From Linepithema humile (Eukaryota; Arthropoda; Insecta; Hymenoptera; Formicidae), in assembly GCF_040581485.1 (NCBI RefSeq), contig NC_090128.1, positions 12,586,001 through 12,650,000 on the forward strand: DNA of 64,000 bases, in the 5' to 3' direction. Shown in pieces: positions 63,001 through 64,000 of the stretch (its first letter is position 1; each line of letters starts with the position of its first letter). Made by a program: the position numbers and the translations under genes. The notes under the pieces were generated by a model. The model was not told the DNA's origin. It saw nothing but the letters and a program-made list of their open reading frames with translations, and did no database searches.

Positions 63001-64000
63001 TAATTTATTGATTCCTATGTAATTTTAATCGGCCTCAGACAACGCGAAAGTCACAGACACTCGAATGTCGTCTGAACGACATTTCATTGTACCGTTTTCC
63101 AGACGCTTGAGCAGATCTTGGACGTTTAACGGCGTCTGAGATTTTTACGCGATTCTACAAATCTACCGCTGAGTTAGGAGTTGCTATTTTCGCACTGCCG
63201 TTGTATCGCTGAGATTACCGCTAACACGCTGACCATCGCCGCAGACTTCGCGTTAATGCAACCGATCCTTTCTCACAATTTCCTAGCGGTAGTTAACGTG
63301 TTATTGAAGGTACGTTCCACTTGGCGATCGCAACGCTTGTGGAATCATTTTATCTTTGTTTTTCATCGAAAGTTAAAGAAAGATAGATAATGTTCACGAA
63401 CGTTGCGATCGCCAAGTAGAACTCAGCCTGAGTATTGAGCGATGACTATATTTACAATAATGCCTTATCTATTTCCGATGCCTCTTTTGTATCTCGTGTT
63501 TGTGTATATGCGCGTGGCTTCAAATCCAAAAACACATGCTCTCTTTTTGACGTTTGAAACATTTAAAAATCTACTTAAACGTCTCTAAAAGAATTGTAGT
63601 ATTTAAATTCCTAGAATTTATCTCTTGAATTTTTGCACTGTCTTAAGTTTCCTCGCGGATTTGGCAGTTTCCACTACTATATCAAGTTACGCTTTTGTTT
63701 GGATGCAAAAGCAACTTGAATAAAGAGTATACGTGTATACACTCTAAATGTATAAGTGTATGAACTGCACCCAATTCAACCCCTTCCCACGATCAATACT
63801 TTTTAAGTAAGCAATTTGAAACAGTTGTATTAATTATTAAGCTATGTTAACAATTATATTATTTATAATTAAAACGTTTATTTGTAATTAATTATACTTA
63901 ACAGTATCGATGGTAGGAAGAGGGTTAACGAGGCGAACGTTGACGCGAACGAAGCCTCGTTGACGCGGAGGAATATTGATGTGTTTGCTCTTAATAATTC
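60074..64000. other. 3' flank of Arl5, no recognised gene
   Basis: Starts with the Arl5 3' UTR. A 106-codon minus-strand ORF (62209-62529) with one hydrophobic segment begins beside a CpG-rich stretch (62540-62800) that could be a promoter. I recognise no family and give it low weight. A long imperfect hairpin lies at 63314-63422. The remainder is AT-rich and featureless to me. Confidence 0.4.
63314..63422. repeat. 109-nt imperfect hairpin with 22-bp near-perfect arms
   Basis: Bases 63314-63335 pair with 63401-63422 with one mismatch (ACTTGGCGATCGCAACG core). Beyond this the stem continues imperfectly (CTTGTGGAATCATTTTATCTTT against AAAGATAGATAATGTTCACGAA), leaving a loop of 15-20 nt. It could be a small MITE or a long pre-miRNA-like hairpin. 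Confidence 0.75.

Noticed and set aside
1..64000. tRNA genes, rRNA, CRISPR arrays
   Set aside because: No B-box-containing cloverleaf, rRNA block or regular spacer-repeat array was seen in a by-eye scan; a tRNAscan run would be decisive.

Overview
The window reads as insect nuclear DNA: AT-rich, five recognisable spliced protein-coding genes, long introns and several repeat families. The Period protein type and a DUF4806-plus-transposase gene pair of the kind multiplied in ants point to Hymenoptera, most likely an ant. The species call is inference. No prokaryotic, CRISPR or viral feature was seen.

Layout. (1) 0.2-5.6 kb, minus strand: the 3'-truncated end of a spliced DUF4806-type gene running off the left edge, then a decayed transposase-like gene with a frameshift near its 3' end. 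(2) 5.6-8.0 kb: repeat-rich intergenic DNA with stacked inverted repeats and GC-rich blocks. (3) 8.1-19.0 kb, plus strand: WASHC2/FAM21, the tail subunit of the WASH complex, in 13 coding exons with continuous phases. Its 4-kb ninth intron holds a complete antisense gene for a small secreted single-VWC-domain (SVWC, la1-like) protein. (4) 24.1-47.4 kb, minus strand: the whole clock gene period, 17 coding exons over 23 kb, predicted 1126 aa, all splice phases consistent. Its introns carry a foldback transposon, an 80-90-bp duplicated segment, a perfect 62-bp palindrome, a 210-codon hydrophobic ORF and many CACGTG E-boxes. (5) 50.8-52.7 kb, minus: RBM45, an RNA-binding protein with four RRMs, 483 aa. 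(6) 55.1-57.4 kb, minus: Pgd, 6-phosphogluconate dehydrogenase, 482 aa. (7) 58.5-60.1 kb, plus: Arl5, a small GTPase of 179 aa, divergent from Pgd across a 1.1-kb shared upstream region. (8) 60.1-64 kb: 3' flank with a long imperfect hairpin and no gene I can recognise.

The genes do not form one pathway. WASHC2 (endosomal actin, retromer) and Arl5 (trans-Golgi trafficking) both serve membrane traffic. Period is the negative arm of the circadian loop, and its promoter region has a canonical E-box; one also lies in the Pgd-Arl5 intergenic region. All exon coordinates were read by hand from GT-AG sites and reading-frame phase. UTR ends and transcription starts are not determined.
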